Assembly: GCA_024401115.1 (NCBI GenBank)
Contig: JAKSLP010000010.1
Coordinates: forward strand, 1-64,000
Length of the DNA stretch: 64,000 nucleotides
Source of the DNA: Bacteroidaceae bacterium
GTDB lineage: Bacteria > Bacteroidota > Bacteroidia > Bacteroidales > Bacteroidaceae
Direction of reading: 5' to 3'
Of this stretch, positions 54,078 through 61,989 are shown one piece after another. The first letter of the stretch is position 1. Each line of letters begins with the position of its first letter. Made by a program: the position numbers and the translations under genes. Under the pieces are notes generated by a model. The model worked only from the letters and a program-made list of their open reading frames with translations, made no database searches and was not told where the DNA came from.

Positions 54078-54812
54078 ATGGAAGAAAACAAGTCAGTAAA
54101 CCAGTCCTTGATGGAAGTCAAGAAATCGGAGAAGGCTGATCTGGAAAAAACCAGAGGAACAGGCTTCTTGATTGGATTGACCATCTCTTTGGGCTTAATG
54201 TTCGTGGGTTTCGCTTGGACACAGCGTGACAAGCAAATTGACCTGAGTGACATGGTATTGGATATTGTCACTGAGGAGGAAATCGTTCCTATTACCCAGC
54301 AGCAGGAGAAATTGCCACCTCCACCACCTGAGGCACCATCTGTAGTAGAGGAAATTAAGGTCGTTGATAACGATACCGAAGTTCAGGAGTCTACTATTGC
54401 TTCAACCGAGGAGACAAACCAGGCAGTTGAGGTTCCACCTGTAACTGTAAAGAAAGAAGAGCCTAAGGTAGTTGTAGAGGAAGTTGAGGACGAGCAGACC
54501 ATCTTCCAGGTTGTAGAGGAGCAGCCAGAGTTCCCTGGTGGTATGACCGCTTTGATGCAGTATCTGAGCAAGAGCATCAAGTATCCTACCATTTCTCAGG
54601 AGAACGGTGTTCAGGGTCGTGTAATCGTACAGTTCGTTGTAAACAAGGACGGTTCTATCGTGGATCCAGTTGTTGCACGTTCAGTTGACCCATATTTGGA
54701 TAAGGAGGCTATCCGCGTGGTAACATCCATGCCAAAGTGGAAGCCAGGTAAGCAGCGTGGTAAGGCAGTTCGTTGCCGCTTCACCTTGCCTGTAACCTTC
54801 AAACTTCAGTAA
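54078..54812 (+). CDS. tonB: Energy transducer TonB
   Basis: Transmits the proton-motive force from ExbB/ExbD to outer-membrane receptors. A cytoplasmic N-terminus (1-28), one membrane helix (about 29-46), an extended Pro/Glu/Val-rich periplasmic spacer with PPPPPEAP (about 76-83), and a C-terminal TonB domain (about 150-244) with PEFPGGMTALMQYLSKSIKY-type start and GRVIVQFVVNKDGSI. Length 244 is usual. Codon bias is strong. The exb genes lie about 2.8 kb to the right rather than adjacent. Confidence 0.95.
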   Translation: MEENKSVNQSLMEVKKSEKADLEKTRGTGFLIGLTISLGLMFVGFAWTQRDKQIDLSDMVLDIVTEEEIVPITQQQEKLPPPPPEAPSVVEEIKVVDNDTEVQESTIASTEETNQAVEVPPVTVKKEEPKVVVEEVEDEQTIFQVVEEQPEFPGGMTALMQYLSKSIKYPTISQENGVQGRVIVQFVVNKDGSIVDPVVARSVDPYLDKEAIRVVTSMPKWKPGKQRGKAVRCRFTLPVTFKLQ

Positions 54813-54828
54813 TTAATTTAAGACACAT

Positions 54829-54860
54829 AAAAAGAGGCTGCTTTGTGCAGCCTCTTTTGT
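54829..54860 (+). terminator. Terminator of tonB
   Basis: A 12-bp perfect stem (AAAAGAGGCTGC at 54830-54841 with 54847-54858), a 5-base loop and a short T-run. The next gene starts 17 bases later, so some read-through is likely needed unless an unseen promoter exists. Confidence 0.85.
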
Positions 54861-54875
54861 TAATACCCCATCCGG

Positions 54876-55850
54876 ATGTATACTCCAGCAGAATATCAGA
54901 AATTAGTCAATGATTTTTTGGCATCAATGCCATATGATAGAAAACCGACCAAACTGTATGAACCGGTTCAATATGAATTGTCTTTAGGCGGCAAACGTAT
55001 TCGTCCTGTGTTGATGCTGATGGCTTATCATTTGTTGAAGGATGACGTGGAAAGTATTCTTCCTGTCGCCATCGGCTTGGAAACCTATCATAATTATACG
55101 CTGGTGCATGACGATATCATGGATCATGCGGAAATGCGCAGAGGTAAGCCTACCGTTCATGTGAAGTGGGATGAGAATCAGGCGTTGCTGGCCAGTGAGG
55201 TGATGGTTTTGGCTTCTTATCAGGGCATCATGAAGGGAAATCCGGATTGCAGACACCGTTTGCTGGAGGTGTTCTCTGAAACTGCATTGGAAATCAGCGA
55301 AGGTCAGCAGTATGATATTGAATTTGAAACACGGGATGACGTTTCTGCTGATGAATACATCGAGATGATCCGCTTGAAAACTTCTGTCCTGTTGGCTTGC
55401 GCATTACAGATGGGTGCTATTCAGGGTGGAGCCACTGATGAGGATTGCGACTTGATCTATGAATTTGGTGTCAAGTTTGGTTTGGCATTCCAGTTGCAGG
55501 ACGATTTGTTGGATGTGTATGGCGATGCCAAGACATTTGGTAAAAACATTGGCGGCGATATTCTTTGCAACAAAAAAACATATATGCTCATTAATGCCCT
55601 GAACATGGCTGAAGGGCAGTTGGCTGAAGATTTGAAAAAGTGGATAGCGGCTACCGACTTTGACCCTAATGAGAAGATTATGGCGGTTACCTCCATCTAC
55701 GATCAGCTGGGCATAAAGAATATTTGTTTGGATAAAATTCGTGAATTCTATAGCCAGGCAAAAGCTGCATGGGAAAAGATGTCGTTCCCAGTGGAGAAAA
55801 AGCAGCTTTTGTGGGATTATGTTGAATCAATGTTATACCGTACTTTCTAA
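54876..55850 (+). CDS. Polyprenyl (isoprenyl) diphosphate synthase, probably short chain
   Basis: Trans-prenyltransferase condensing IPP with allylic diphosphates. The first aspartate-rich motif is DDIMD (Asp79, Asp80, Asp83) and the second is QLQDDLLDVYGD near residues 207-218. There is no two-residue insertion in the first motif, and a tyrosine sits five residues before it (Tyr74), which in archaeal-type enzymes limits the chain to about C20; product length is inference. Length 324. It uses products of the MEP pathway (ispH is nearby). Followed after 2 bases by a hypothetical gene. Confidence 0.92.
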   Translation: MYTPAEYQKLVNDFLASMPYDRKPTKLYEPVQYELSLGGKRIRPVLMLMAYHLLKDDVESILPVAIGLETYHNYTLVHDDIMDHAEMRRGKPTVHVKWDENQALLASEVMVLASYQGIMKGNPDCRHRLLEVFSETALEISEGQQYDIEFETRDDVSADEYIEMIRLKTSVLLACALQMGAIQGGATDEDCDLIYEFGVKFGLAFQLQDDLLDVYGDAKTFGKNIGGDILCNKKTYMLINALNMAEGQLAEDLKKWIAATDFDPNEKIMAVTSIYDQLGIKNICLDKIREFYSQAKAAWEKMSFPVEKKQLLWDYVESMLYRTF

Positions 55851-55852
55851 GT

Positions 55853-56563
55853 ATGCCCTATCGACGATTACCCAAAACCGACCAGGCACGTATCAAGGCT
55901 CTGAAAGCTGTTCTCGACAAGGAGGATGCTTTCAGCTCTGCTACACGTGTGTTGGAATGGAAGACCTTGTCTGATGTGCAGAATGTTTACGACAAATTCA
56001 TGAATGCATACCTATATTATAAGGGGTGCAAGAAAAATCAGGTGCGTCATTCAGGTGAGGGTGATCCATTGCGATCACGGGCATACATGTTCGTTTCTCA
56101 TTTTATCCAGGTCCTTAACCTGGCCATGATCAGAGGTGAGGTGAAGGAAAGCTATAAACCGATTTATGGCTTGAAGGAAGGTGATTATAGTCTTCCGGAA
56201 ATGACGTCCAACGAACAGTTGGTGCAGTGGGGTGAGCAGATTATTCGTGGAGAAAGGGAGCGTTTGAAAAAGGGCGGTATTGCTATCACCAACCCTTCGA
56301 TAGCCAAGGTACAAGTGCATTTCGATATTTTTAAGCAAGCTTATCTGCGCCAGAGGAGGTTGCAGGAATTGACAGGAAATGGCCTTTCCGGTGTCGCGGA
56401 GATTCGTCAGGAGGTTGATGACGTGCTGTTGTCTGTTTGGAATCAGGTTGAGGCAGCTTACGCTTCTCTCCCTCTGGTTGAACGATACCAGAAATGCAAA
56501 GCCTATGGCTTGATTTATTATTACCGCCGTCACGAAGAACCAATTGAGGGCATAGAATTATGA
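55853..56563 (+). CDS. Conserved hypothetical protein
   Basis: A 236-residue soluble protein, mainly helical, with no signal peptide, membrane segment or recognisable catalytic motif. The N-terminus MPYRRLPKTDQARIKAL is basic, and Arg/Lys-rich segments near residues 75-85 and 145-155 could bind nucleic acid, which is speculation. It begins 2 bases after the prenyl synthase gene and overlaps tatD by 4 bases, so it is cotranslated with both. I know only uncharacterised Bacteroidales relatives. Confidence 0.75.
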   Translation: MPYRRLPKTDQARIKALKAVLDKEDAFSSATRVLEWKTLSDVQNVYDKFMNAYLYYKGCKKNQVRHSGEGDPLRSRAYMFVSHFIQVLNLAMIRGEVKESYKPIYGLKEGDYSLPEMTSNEQLVQWGEQIIRGERERLKKGGIAITNPSIAKVQVHFDIFKQAYLRQRRLQELTGNGLSGVAEIRQEVDDVLLSVWNQVEAAYASLPLVERYQKCKAYGLIYYYRRHEEPIEGIEL

Positions 56564-57348
56564 GGATTATAGATACTCATTCACATATTTACCTTGAGGA
56601 ATTTGACGACGACCGTTTGGAGGTCGTAGCGCGAGCCAAGCAAGTGGGAGTGACTTCGGTGATTCTTCCCGCCATTGATTTGGTGACCCTCGACCGCTTG
56701 GAGGGAATGTGCCGTGAAAATCCTGGTTTCTGCTACCCTTTGATCGGATTGCACCCCGAGGAAGTCAAAGAGGATTTCCGTGAGGTTTTGCAATCGATGA
56801 AGAACCGTTTGGAGGCAAAAAATGCATCTTATATAGGTATAGGTGAAATTGGCTTGGATTTTTATTGGGATTCTACCTATCGTGAACAGCAACTTGAGGC
56901 TTTTGAAACCCAACTCCGATGGGCCGTGGAACTTCGGATGCCTGTGGTTATCCATTCCCGTAATGCCCACCGGGAGATTCTTGAAATCATGAATAAATTC
57001 AAGGGGCAGGGTTTGAAGGGAATCTTTCATTGTTTTTGTGGAACTAAGGAAGAGGCGTTGGATCTTCTCCAGTTCGAGGGTTTCTATTTAGGAATAGGTG
57101 GAGTGCTGACCTTTAAGAAATCAAAATTACCGGATGTTATCCGGGATATTCCACTTACACGGTTGCTGGTTGAAACCGATTCGCCTTATCTGGCCCCTGT
57201 TCCTCATCGCGGAAAACGCAATGAATCCTCCTTTGTCTATGACACCTTGTGTTGTTTGGCGGGGTGCTTGAATCTGCCTGTTGAAACCGTTGCAGAAGTG
57301 ACCACAAACAATGCGGAAGGTCTCTTTAACTTAGGTAAAATGGCATAA
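56560..57348 (+). CDS. TatD family hydrolase (deoxyribonuclease-like)
   Basis: Metal-dependent hydrolase of the TatD family, with 3'-5' exonuclease activity in characterised members. Metal ligands are all visible: His7 and His9 in DTHSHIY, Glu in GEIGLDFYW (near residue 92), His in PVVIHSRNA (near residue 130), His in FHCFCGT (near residue 155) and Asp in VETDSPYLAP (near residue 207). Length 262 is standard. ATGA overlap with the preceding gene; tRNA-Ser follows. Confidence 0.93.
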   Translation: MRIIDTHSHIYLEEFDDDRLEVVARAKQVGVTSVILPAIDLVTLDRLEGMCRENPGFCYPLIGLHPEEVKEDFREVLQSMKNRLEAKNASYIGIGEIGLDFYWDSTYREQQLEAFETQLRWAVELRMPVVIHSRNAHREILEIMNKFKGQGLKGIFHCFCGTKEEALDLLQFEGFYLGIGGVLTFKKSKLPDVIRDIPLTRLLVETDSPYLAPVPHRGKRNESSFVYDTLCCLAGCLNLPVETVAEVTTNNAEGLFNLGKMA

Positions 57349-57402
57349 AAAACCGAAAACTACGTTAAAAAACACTTATGGCGAAAAAAAACTCTTTTAG
57401 AG

Positions 57403-57434
57403 TTGGGTGGATAGCGAAAAAAAGAATATATTTG
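57403..57434 (+). promoter_or_regulatory. Promoter of tRNA-Ser
   Basis: TTG at 57403-57405, 21 bases, TATATTTG at 57427-57434. The tRNA begins about 50 bases after the predicted start point. Confidence 0.65.
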
Positions 57435-57491
57435 TGGAAAATTTGTGTGGAAGGTGCTGAAAGTGCCTTCAGATGGGACGAAGAACGGACA

Positions 57492-57579
57492 GGAGAGATG
57501 CTCGAGTGGCTGAAGAGGCACGCCTGGAAAGCGTGTAAACGTCAAAAGCGTTTCCGGGGTTCGAATCCCCGTCTCTCCG
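57492..57579 (+). tRNA. tRNA-Ser (anticodon GGA)
   Basis: An 88-base class II cloverleaf: acceptor GGAGAGA/TCTCTCC, anticodon stem CACGC/GCGTG with loop CTGGAAA (GGA), long variable arm AAACG/CGTTT, T arm CGGGG/CCCCG with TTCGAAT, discriminator G. No encoded CCA. No strong terminator follows before exbB at 57652. Confidence 0.96.
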
Positions 57580-57651
57580 CAGATTTGCTAAATTGAAAAT
57601 TTGAGAAAAATAATAGTAATAATTTATTAATTTTAAAAATTTAGACGTACA

Positions 57652-58470
57652 ATGAAAAAGATTTTTGCAATTGTTGCAATGATGGGTATGATGACCTTCG
57701 GTCTGACCCAGAATGTGATGGCACAGGACGAGGCTGCTGCTCCTGAATCTGAGGCTACAGAACAGGTAGAAGAGGCTGCTCCTGCACAGGAAGAGGCTGT
57801 TGCTGAGGAGGAGACTCCAGCAATCGAGGCAGGTGAGACTTCACTGCATCAGGAGTTGAAGACCAAGTTCATCGAGGGTGACGCTGGCTTTATGTCAATC
57901 GTTGCTGTCGCTTTGATCGTAGGTTTGGCTTTCTGTATCGAGCGTATTATTTACCTGAGCTTGGCTGACGTTAACGTTAAGAAGCTGATGGGTGCTTTGG
58001 AGGCTAAGTTGGCTGCTAAGGATATCGAGGGTGCAAAGAAGGTTTGCCGTGATTCTCGTGGTCCTGTAGCTTCTATCTGCTACCAGGGTTTGATGCACAT
58101 GGATGAGGGTCTGGATGTTGTTGAGCGTACCGTTACTTCTTACGGTGGTGTTCAGGCAGGTTACTTGGAGCGCAACTGCTCTTGGATCACTCTGTGTATC
58201 GCAATGGCTCCATCTTTGGGATTCTTGGGTACTGTAGTAGGTATGGTACAGGCATTCGATAAGATCCAGCAGGTTGGTGATATCAGCCCTACCGTTGTTG
58301 CAGGTGGTATGAAGGTGGCTTTGATTACTACTTTGTTCGGTATTATCGTTGCATTGATTCTGCAGTTCTTCTATAACTTCGTATTGTCAAAGATCGAGGC
58401 TATCACCAGCAACATGGAGGATTCTTCAATCTCTCTGCTGGATATGATCACCAAGGCAAAGTTGGCATAA
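57652..58470 (+). CDS. exbB: MotA/TolQ/ExbB proton channel family protein
   Basis: Proton-channel subunit of the TonB energising complex. Unlike E. coli ExbB it begins with a signal-like hydrophobic segment (residues 1-25, ending NVMAQ) followed by an acidic Ala/Glu-rich stretch (about 26-62), then the canonical three membrane segments (about 80-100, 180-200 and 220-245). The conserved region SLGFLGTVVGMVQAFDKI is present. The 272 residues are strongly codon-biased. First gene of exbB-membrane protein-exbD-exbD. Confidence 0.92.
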   Translation: MKKIFAIVAMMGMMTFGLTQNVMAQDEAAAPESEATEQVEEAAPAQEEAVAEEETPAIEAGETSLHQELKTKFIEGDAGFMSIVAVALIVGLAFCIERIIYLSLADVNVKKLMGALEAKLAAKDIEGAKKVCRDSRGPVASICYQGLMHMDEGLDVVERTVTSYGGVQAGYLERNCSWITLCIAMAPSLGFLGTVVGMVQAFDKIQQVGDISPTVVAGGMKVALITTLFGIIVALILQFFYNFVLSKIEAITSNMEDSSISLLDMITKAKLA

Positions 58471-58512
58471 TGTGAAACTGTTATAGTTGCGAACTAATTA
58501 ATCAATAAAACA

Positions 58513-58980
58513 ATGAAAATTCAGAAAATTTCTGCTAACGTTCTGTACGTATGCTTCGCCCTGATTGCAGTGGTGTTGGTACTGTTCTATTGCGTTGGCT
58601 TCGACAATATGTCTGATGACGGAGAGCACAACGCTCCTCAGTTCACCGAGGCATTGATGTTCCTGATGTACGGCTTGGCTGCAGCTACCGCATTGGTTAC
58701 TGTATGGAGCTTTGCATCTAGCTTGGGACATGGTGTAGATGATGCCAAGACTGGTGTTCCTGGTTCTAAGATTACTATTGCTACTGTTGTTATCCTGGCT
58801 GCAACTATTGGTGTAGGTTTCGCAGTTGGTTCTTCAGCTCCTGTAACCTTGACCGATGGTACTCAGGTTGGTGGTTTTACAAGCTTAGGCTCAGAGGCTA
58901 TCATTATCTGTATGTACTTGCTGGCAGTTATCGCTACTGTTGGTTTGATCGTAAGTTTGGCTGGTATCTTTAAAAAGTAA
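58513..58980 (+). CDS. Uncharacterised four-helix membrane protein in exb operon
   Basis: A 155-residue protein with four hydrophobic segments (about 9-28, 45-66, 83-105 and 127-151) and no recognised domain. Loops are short, and VGSSAPVTLTDGTQVGG between segments 3 and 4 is probably periplasmic. It sits between exbB (42 bases) and the first exbD (18 bases) and shares their strong codon bias, so it is probably made in comparable amounts and may be part of, or regulate, the ExbB/D complex. That role is inference from position only. Confidence 0.82.
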   Translation: MKIQKISANVLYVCFALIAVVLVLFYCVGFDNMSDDGEHNAPQFTEALMFLMYGLAAATALVTVWSFASSLGHGVDDAKTGVPGSKITIATVVILAATIGVGFAVGSSAPVTLTDGTQVGGFTSLGSEAIIICMYLLAVIATVGLIVSLAGIFKK

Positions 58981-58998
58981 TTAAGAAAGGAGAGAAAT

Positions 58999-59598
58999 AT
59001 GGCAAAGAAAAGAAAAGTGCCTGGTTTGAATACCAGTTCTACTGCTGATATCTCTTTCATCCTGCTCATCTTCTTCTTGATTACTACTTCAATGGATACT
59101 GATAGAGGTTTGGCACGTCAGTTGCCTCCTCCACCAGAAGAGAACGCTGAAGTAAAAGATATTATTGTTAAGGAGCGTAACATCTTGAATGTTCGTATGA
59201 ACTCAGCTGGTAACCTGATGTTGGAAAACATGGATGGTCAGCGTTTCATCAAACTGGATGAGTTGCGTGAGATTGTTAAGGAGTTCATTGAGAACCCTAA
59301 CAATTCCGATAACATGCCAGAGCTTCATGAAGAGAACATTCCTTATTTCGGTAAGGTAATGATTACAAAGAATCACGTAATCTCTGTGCAGAACGACCGT
59401 GGTACACCTTATAAGGTATACTTCTCAGTTCAGCACGAGTTGGTTGCAGCTTACAATGACTTGCGTGAGGCTGTTTCTAAGAAGCAGTTTGGTAAACCAT
59501 ACGCTTCTTTGACAGAGGATCAGCAGAAGGCTGTACGTGATTATTATCCTCAGAAGATTTCTGAGGCTGAACCTAAAAACTATGGAGGAAAGAAATAA
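58999..59598 (+). CDS. exbD: ExbD/TolR family protein (first copy)
   Basis: Periplasmic/membrane partner of ExbB. One membrane helix (about residues 17-35) includes the conserved proton-carrying Asp17 in TADISFILLIFFLI. The periplasmic domain is longer than usual (199 residues in total), with an Asn/Glu-rich insert near residues 95-112 and a basic tail. Its stop overlaps the start of the second exbD by one base (TAATG). Confidence 0.92.
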   Translation: MAKKRKVPGLNTSSTADISFILLIFFLITTSMDTDRGLARQLPPPPEENAEVKDIIVKERNILNVRMNSAGNLMLENMDGQRFIKLDELREIVKEFIENPNNSDNMPELHEENIPYFGKVMITKNHVISVQNDRGTPYKVYFSVQHELVAAYNDLREAVSKKQFGKPYASLTEDQQKAVRDYYPQKISEAEPKNYGGKK

Positions 59599-60068
59599 TG
59601 GGAAAGTTTAATGGTGGCGAGAAGAAAGGTATGCCTGAATTGAATACCAGTTCACTTCCTGACTTGATCTTCTCAATTCTGTTCTTCTTCATGATGGTAA
59701 CCTCTATGCGTGAGGTTTCTTTGAAGGTTCAGTTTAAGGTTCCTCAGGGACAGACAGCAGTTTTGGAGAAATTGGAAAAGAAGTCTTTGGTATCTTTCGT
59801 ATACATTGGCGCACCTACTAAGGAGTTCCAGGCAAAGATGGGTACTGAGAGCCGTATTCAGCTGAACGATAAGTTCGCTGAGCCAGATGAGGTTCAGGAT
59901 TACATTCAGCAGGAGCGTATGAACATGAGTGAGGCAGATCAGCCATTTATGAAGGTTTCTTTGAAGGCTGATGAGAATACTCAGATGGGTATCATCACTG
60001 ATGTTAAGCAGGCTTTGCGTAAGGCTTATGCTTTGAAGATTAACTATTCTGCACGTGGTGGTGAATAA
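59598..60068 (+). CDS. exbD: ExbD/TolR family protein (second copy)
   Basis: Second ExbD of the operon, 156 residues. The membrane helix (about 22-40) begins with the conserved Asp22 in SLPDLIFSILFFFMM, and the C-terminal DVKQALRKAYALKINYS matches the family. The two copies share the LNTSS...D start but differ strongly afterwards, so a heteromeric ExbD pair is likely; this is inference. Followed by a terminator. Confidence 0.92.
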   Translation: MGKFNGGEKKGMPELNTSSLPDLIFSILFFFMMVTSMREVSLKVQFKVPQGQTAVLEKLEKKSLVSFVYIGAPTKEFQAKMGTESRIQLNDKFAEPDEVQDYIQQERMNMSEADQPFMKVSLKADENTQMGIITDVKQALRKAYALKINYSARGGE

Positions 60069-60084
60069 TTAATTATCATATTAT

Positions 60085-60120
60085 AAAAAGGGCGGCTATA
60101 AAAAGCCGCCTTTTTTATTT
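60085..60120. terminator. Bidirectional terminator between exb operon and M64 peptidase gene
   Basis: A GC-rich 7-bp core (GGCGGCT at 60091-60097 with 60104-60110), extended by a G-T pair and five A-T pairs, with a T-run. The stop codon of the minus-strand peptidase gene lies at 60115-60117, inside the tail. Confidence 0.88.
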
Positions 60121-61401
60121 TGTATAAAAACTAATGATATTTTCAACTGCTGATGCACATACCGGACAGAAGTCGGGTGCTTCGTTGATTTTCATTCTGC
60201 ATTCTTCAACGGGTCGGTAAACGCCTTTTGAACTGTATCCTGCACCTTCATAAACACCAACCTTGGTGTAGATGTCTTCCGGTTTCTTAGTCGGTGTGGT
60301 CGGTATTTTGGTGTTGGCAGGTAACATGGTTTTCCATTTGCTGTCAAAGTCAACCAGCGTTGTAATGTTAGGTTCCCATGGCTCAATATCCTTAGGGTAG
60401 GTTGGTTCAAATTCGTCATCATAGAAATATTCGTCAGCTAATCCTACGAAACTGTGACCGAATTCGTGAGCAACTACCGGCTCAAAGCTTTTGTGATGCG
60501 CAGTGGTTAAGGTATAGCTGTTGTAGATTCCGCCGCCGCCATATTGCTCTGTGTTGGCCAGGATAATGATGTGCTCATAAGGTATTCCTGCCAGCAGGTT
60601 ATTCAGTTCCTTTAGATGTAGTGTGGTCAGGTAGCGTGCCGAATAGAATGTATTAAAGTGCGAGGAAACGGCTGTTGTTTTCCAATCCTTTTTTTGTGGA
60701 ATACTCACGCCACTTTCCTTCGACTCTGCAGCTACGGCTATGATGTTAAACTTGTCTTTATTGTCCTTGAAACCGCTGTGATTGAAAATGGAGTTCATTC
60801 CTCTTTCCACATCCTTATAGAAAATGTCCATTTCATCTTTGGTATAGCCTTCTGCAACAAATACCACATCGATGCAATCTTCAGGTTTGCCGTTATTCAG
60901 CATTACCTTGTATGGAGTGGTTTCTTTGAAACCTTTATGTGCTATTAACGCATCATTGGGGTCGACTGTATGTGTATATTCCGTCATCACCTCTCTGCGG
61001 TTGTTGAATAGCTTAACGTTTACAGTAACCGGTTCTTTGGGGAAGGGAATCTGGAAGCAGTTTTCAAAGGATTTCTGTGTCTGGGTGGCTTCCTCCTCAT
61101 TCAGCCATTCCTGAAACAGGGTAGAGAATGAGTGCTTGTAGATGATCTGTCCTGTAGCTTTATCCTTTACGATGATTTGACCGTTACCCTCCAAGGGTAA
61201 TTCTGCCAGTTTATGGCGTCTTCCTGCCCAATGAGGGGTCTTGTTTAGTTCATCGACATAGATGTGCTGAGATGAGTGATCTCCGGCAAAAATGTAATCC
61301 AGTCGCAGTGTGTTGTCCTCAAAATATTGGTCGAAATTTTGAGCTTGTGCTGCAGCGGTAATCATGCCACAGCATAAGAGAGATATTATTTTCTTTTCCA
61401 T
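60115..61401 (-). CDS. Secreted M64 family metallopeptidase
   Basis: A 428-residue protein with a signal peptide (about residues 1-20, AAAQA), an N-terminal M64_N-type beta domain (about 24-130) and a Peptidase_M64 domain. The zinc site is VAHEFGHSFVGLADEY (HExxH plus downstream acidic residue, near residue 311). The family includes the IgA peptidase of Clostridium ramosum; most Bacteroidota members are uncharacterised and substrate specificity cannot be read from sequence. A TAAATTTG box (61421-61428, minus strand) lies about 20 bases upstream. Confidence 0.9.
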   Translation of the reverse strand: MEKKIISLLCCGMITAAAQAQNFDQYFEDNTLRLDYIFAGDHSSQHIYVDELNKTPHWAGRRHKLAELPLEGNGQIIVKDKATGQIIYKHSFSTLFQEWLNEEEATQTQKSFENCFQIPFPKEPVTVNVKLFNNRREVMTEYTHTVDPNDALIAHKGFKETTPYKVMLNNGKPEDCIDVVFVAEGYTKDEMDIFYKDVERGMNSIFNHSGFKDNKDKFNIIAVAAESKESGVSIPQKKDWKTTAVSSHFNTFYSARYLTTLHLKELNNLLAGIPYEHIIILANTEQYGGGGIYNSYTLTTAHHKSFEPVVAHEFGHSFVGLADEYFYDDEFEPTYPKDIEPWEPNITTLVDFDSKWKTMLPANTKIPTTPTKKPEDIYTKVGVYEGAGYSSKGVYRPVEECRMKINEAPDFCPVCASAVENIISFYTK

Positions 61402-61420
61402 ATATAATAAATTGCATGTG

Positions 61421-61428
61421 CAAATTTA
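61421..61428 (-). promoter_or_regulatory. -7 box of the M64 peptidase gene
   Basis: TAAATTTG on the minus strand, 20 bases before the start codon; no clear -33 element. Confidence 0.5.
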
Positions 61429-61492
61429 CAAACAAATGGTGTGATTAGGTAAAAAAATGCAATTAAACGGGGCGGTATTGTGTTAATTTTAT

Positions 61493-61500
61493 TATCTTTG
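61493..61500 (+). promoter_or_regulatory. -7 box of the lrp-like gene
   Basis: TATCTTTG on the plus strand. The implied transcription start (about 61507) lies after the first in-frame ATG at 61480, which supports the start at 61522. Confidence 0.6.
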
Positions 61501-61521
61501 CGTTCGTATAAAAATAAAGTT

Positions 61522-61989
61522 ATGGAGCAATATCAGTTAGATGCATTAGATGTGCAGATCTTAAAGATGATCGCTGGTAATGCCCGTGTGCCATTTTTGG
61601 AGGTTGCGCGAGTGTGCAATGTTTCTGGTGCAGCTATTCATCAGCGTATTCAGAAGTTAATGAGCCAGGGTGTTATCAAGGGATCTGAGTATGTCTTGAA
61701 TCCAGAAAAAGTGGGTTATGAGACTTGTGCTTATGTGGGTTTGTTTTTGAGAAACCCGGAACAGTTTGACGAGGTTGTTCAGGAACTGGAGAAGATACCC
61801 GAGGTGGTGGAATGTCACTTCACAACAGGTAGCTATGACATGTTCTTGAAAATTTATGCCCGCAATAATCACCATTTGCTGAGCATCATTCATGATAAAC
61901 TGCAGCCATTGGGACTTTCACGCTCTGAAACCATCATTTCATTCCATGAAGCCATCAAGCGTCAGTTCCCAATTCTGCCAAACGATTAA
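61522..61989 (+). CDS. Lrp/AsnC family transcriptional regulator
   Basis: A 155-residue feast/famine regulator: N-terminal winged helix (about 5-62, LDALDVQILKMIAGNARVPF) and a C-terminal RAM/AsnC ligand domain (about 70-150). The frame is open to 61480, but MEQYQLDALDVQ is the usual start and the promoter box requires it. Ligand unknown, probably an amino acid. Its stop is directly adjacent to the convergent folA stop, and a hairpin inside folA can end its transcript. Confidence 0.92.
   Translation: MEQYQLDALDVQILKMIAGNARVPFLEVARVCNVSGAAIHQRIQKLMSQGVIKGSEYVLNPEKVGYETCAYVGLFLRNPEQFDEVVQELEKIPEVVECHFTTGSYDMFLKIYARNNHHLLSIIHDKLQPLGLSRSETIISFHEAIKRQFPILPND

Noticed and set aside
57378-57596. 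Reading frame of 72 codons ahead of exbB
   Set aside because: It contains the tRNA-Ser gene and its promoter and has no coding character.
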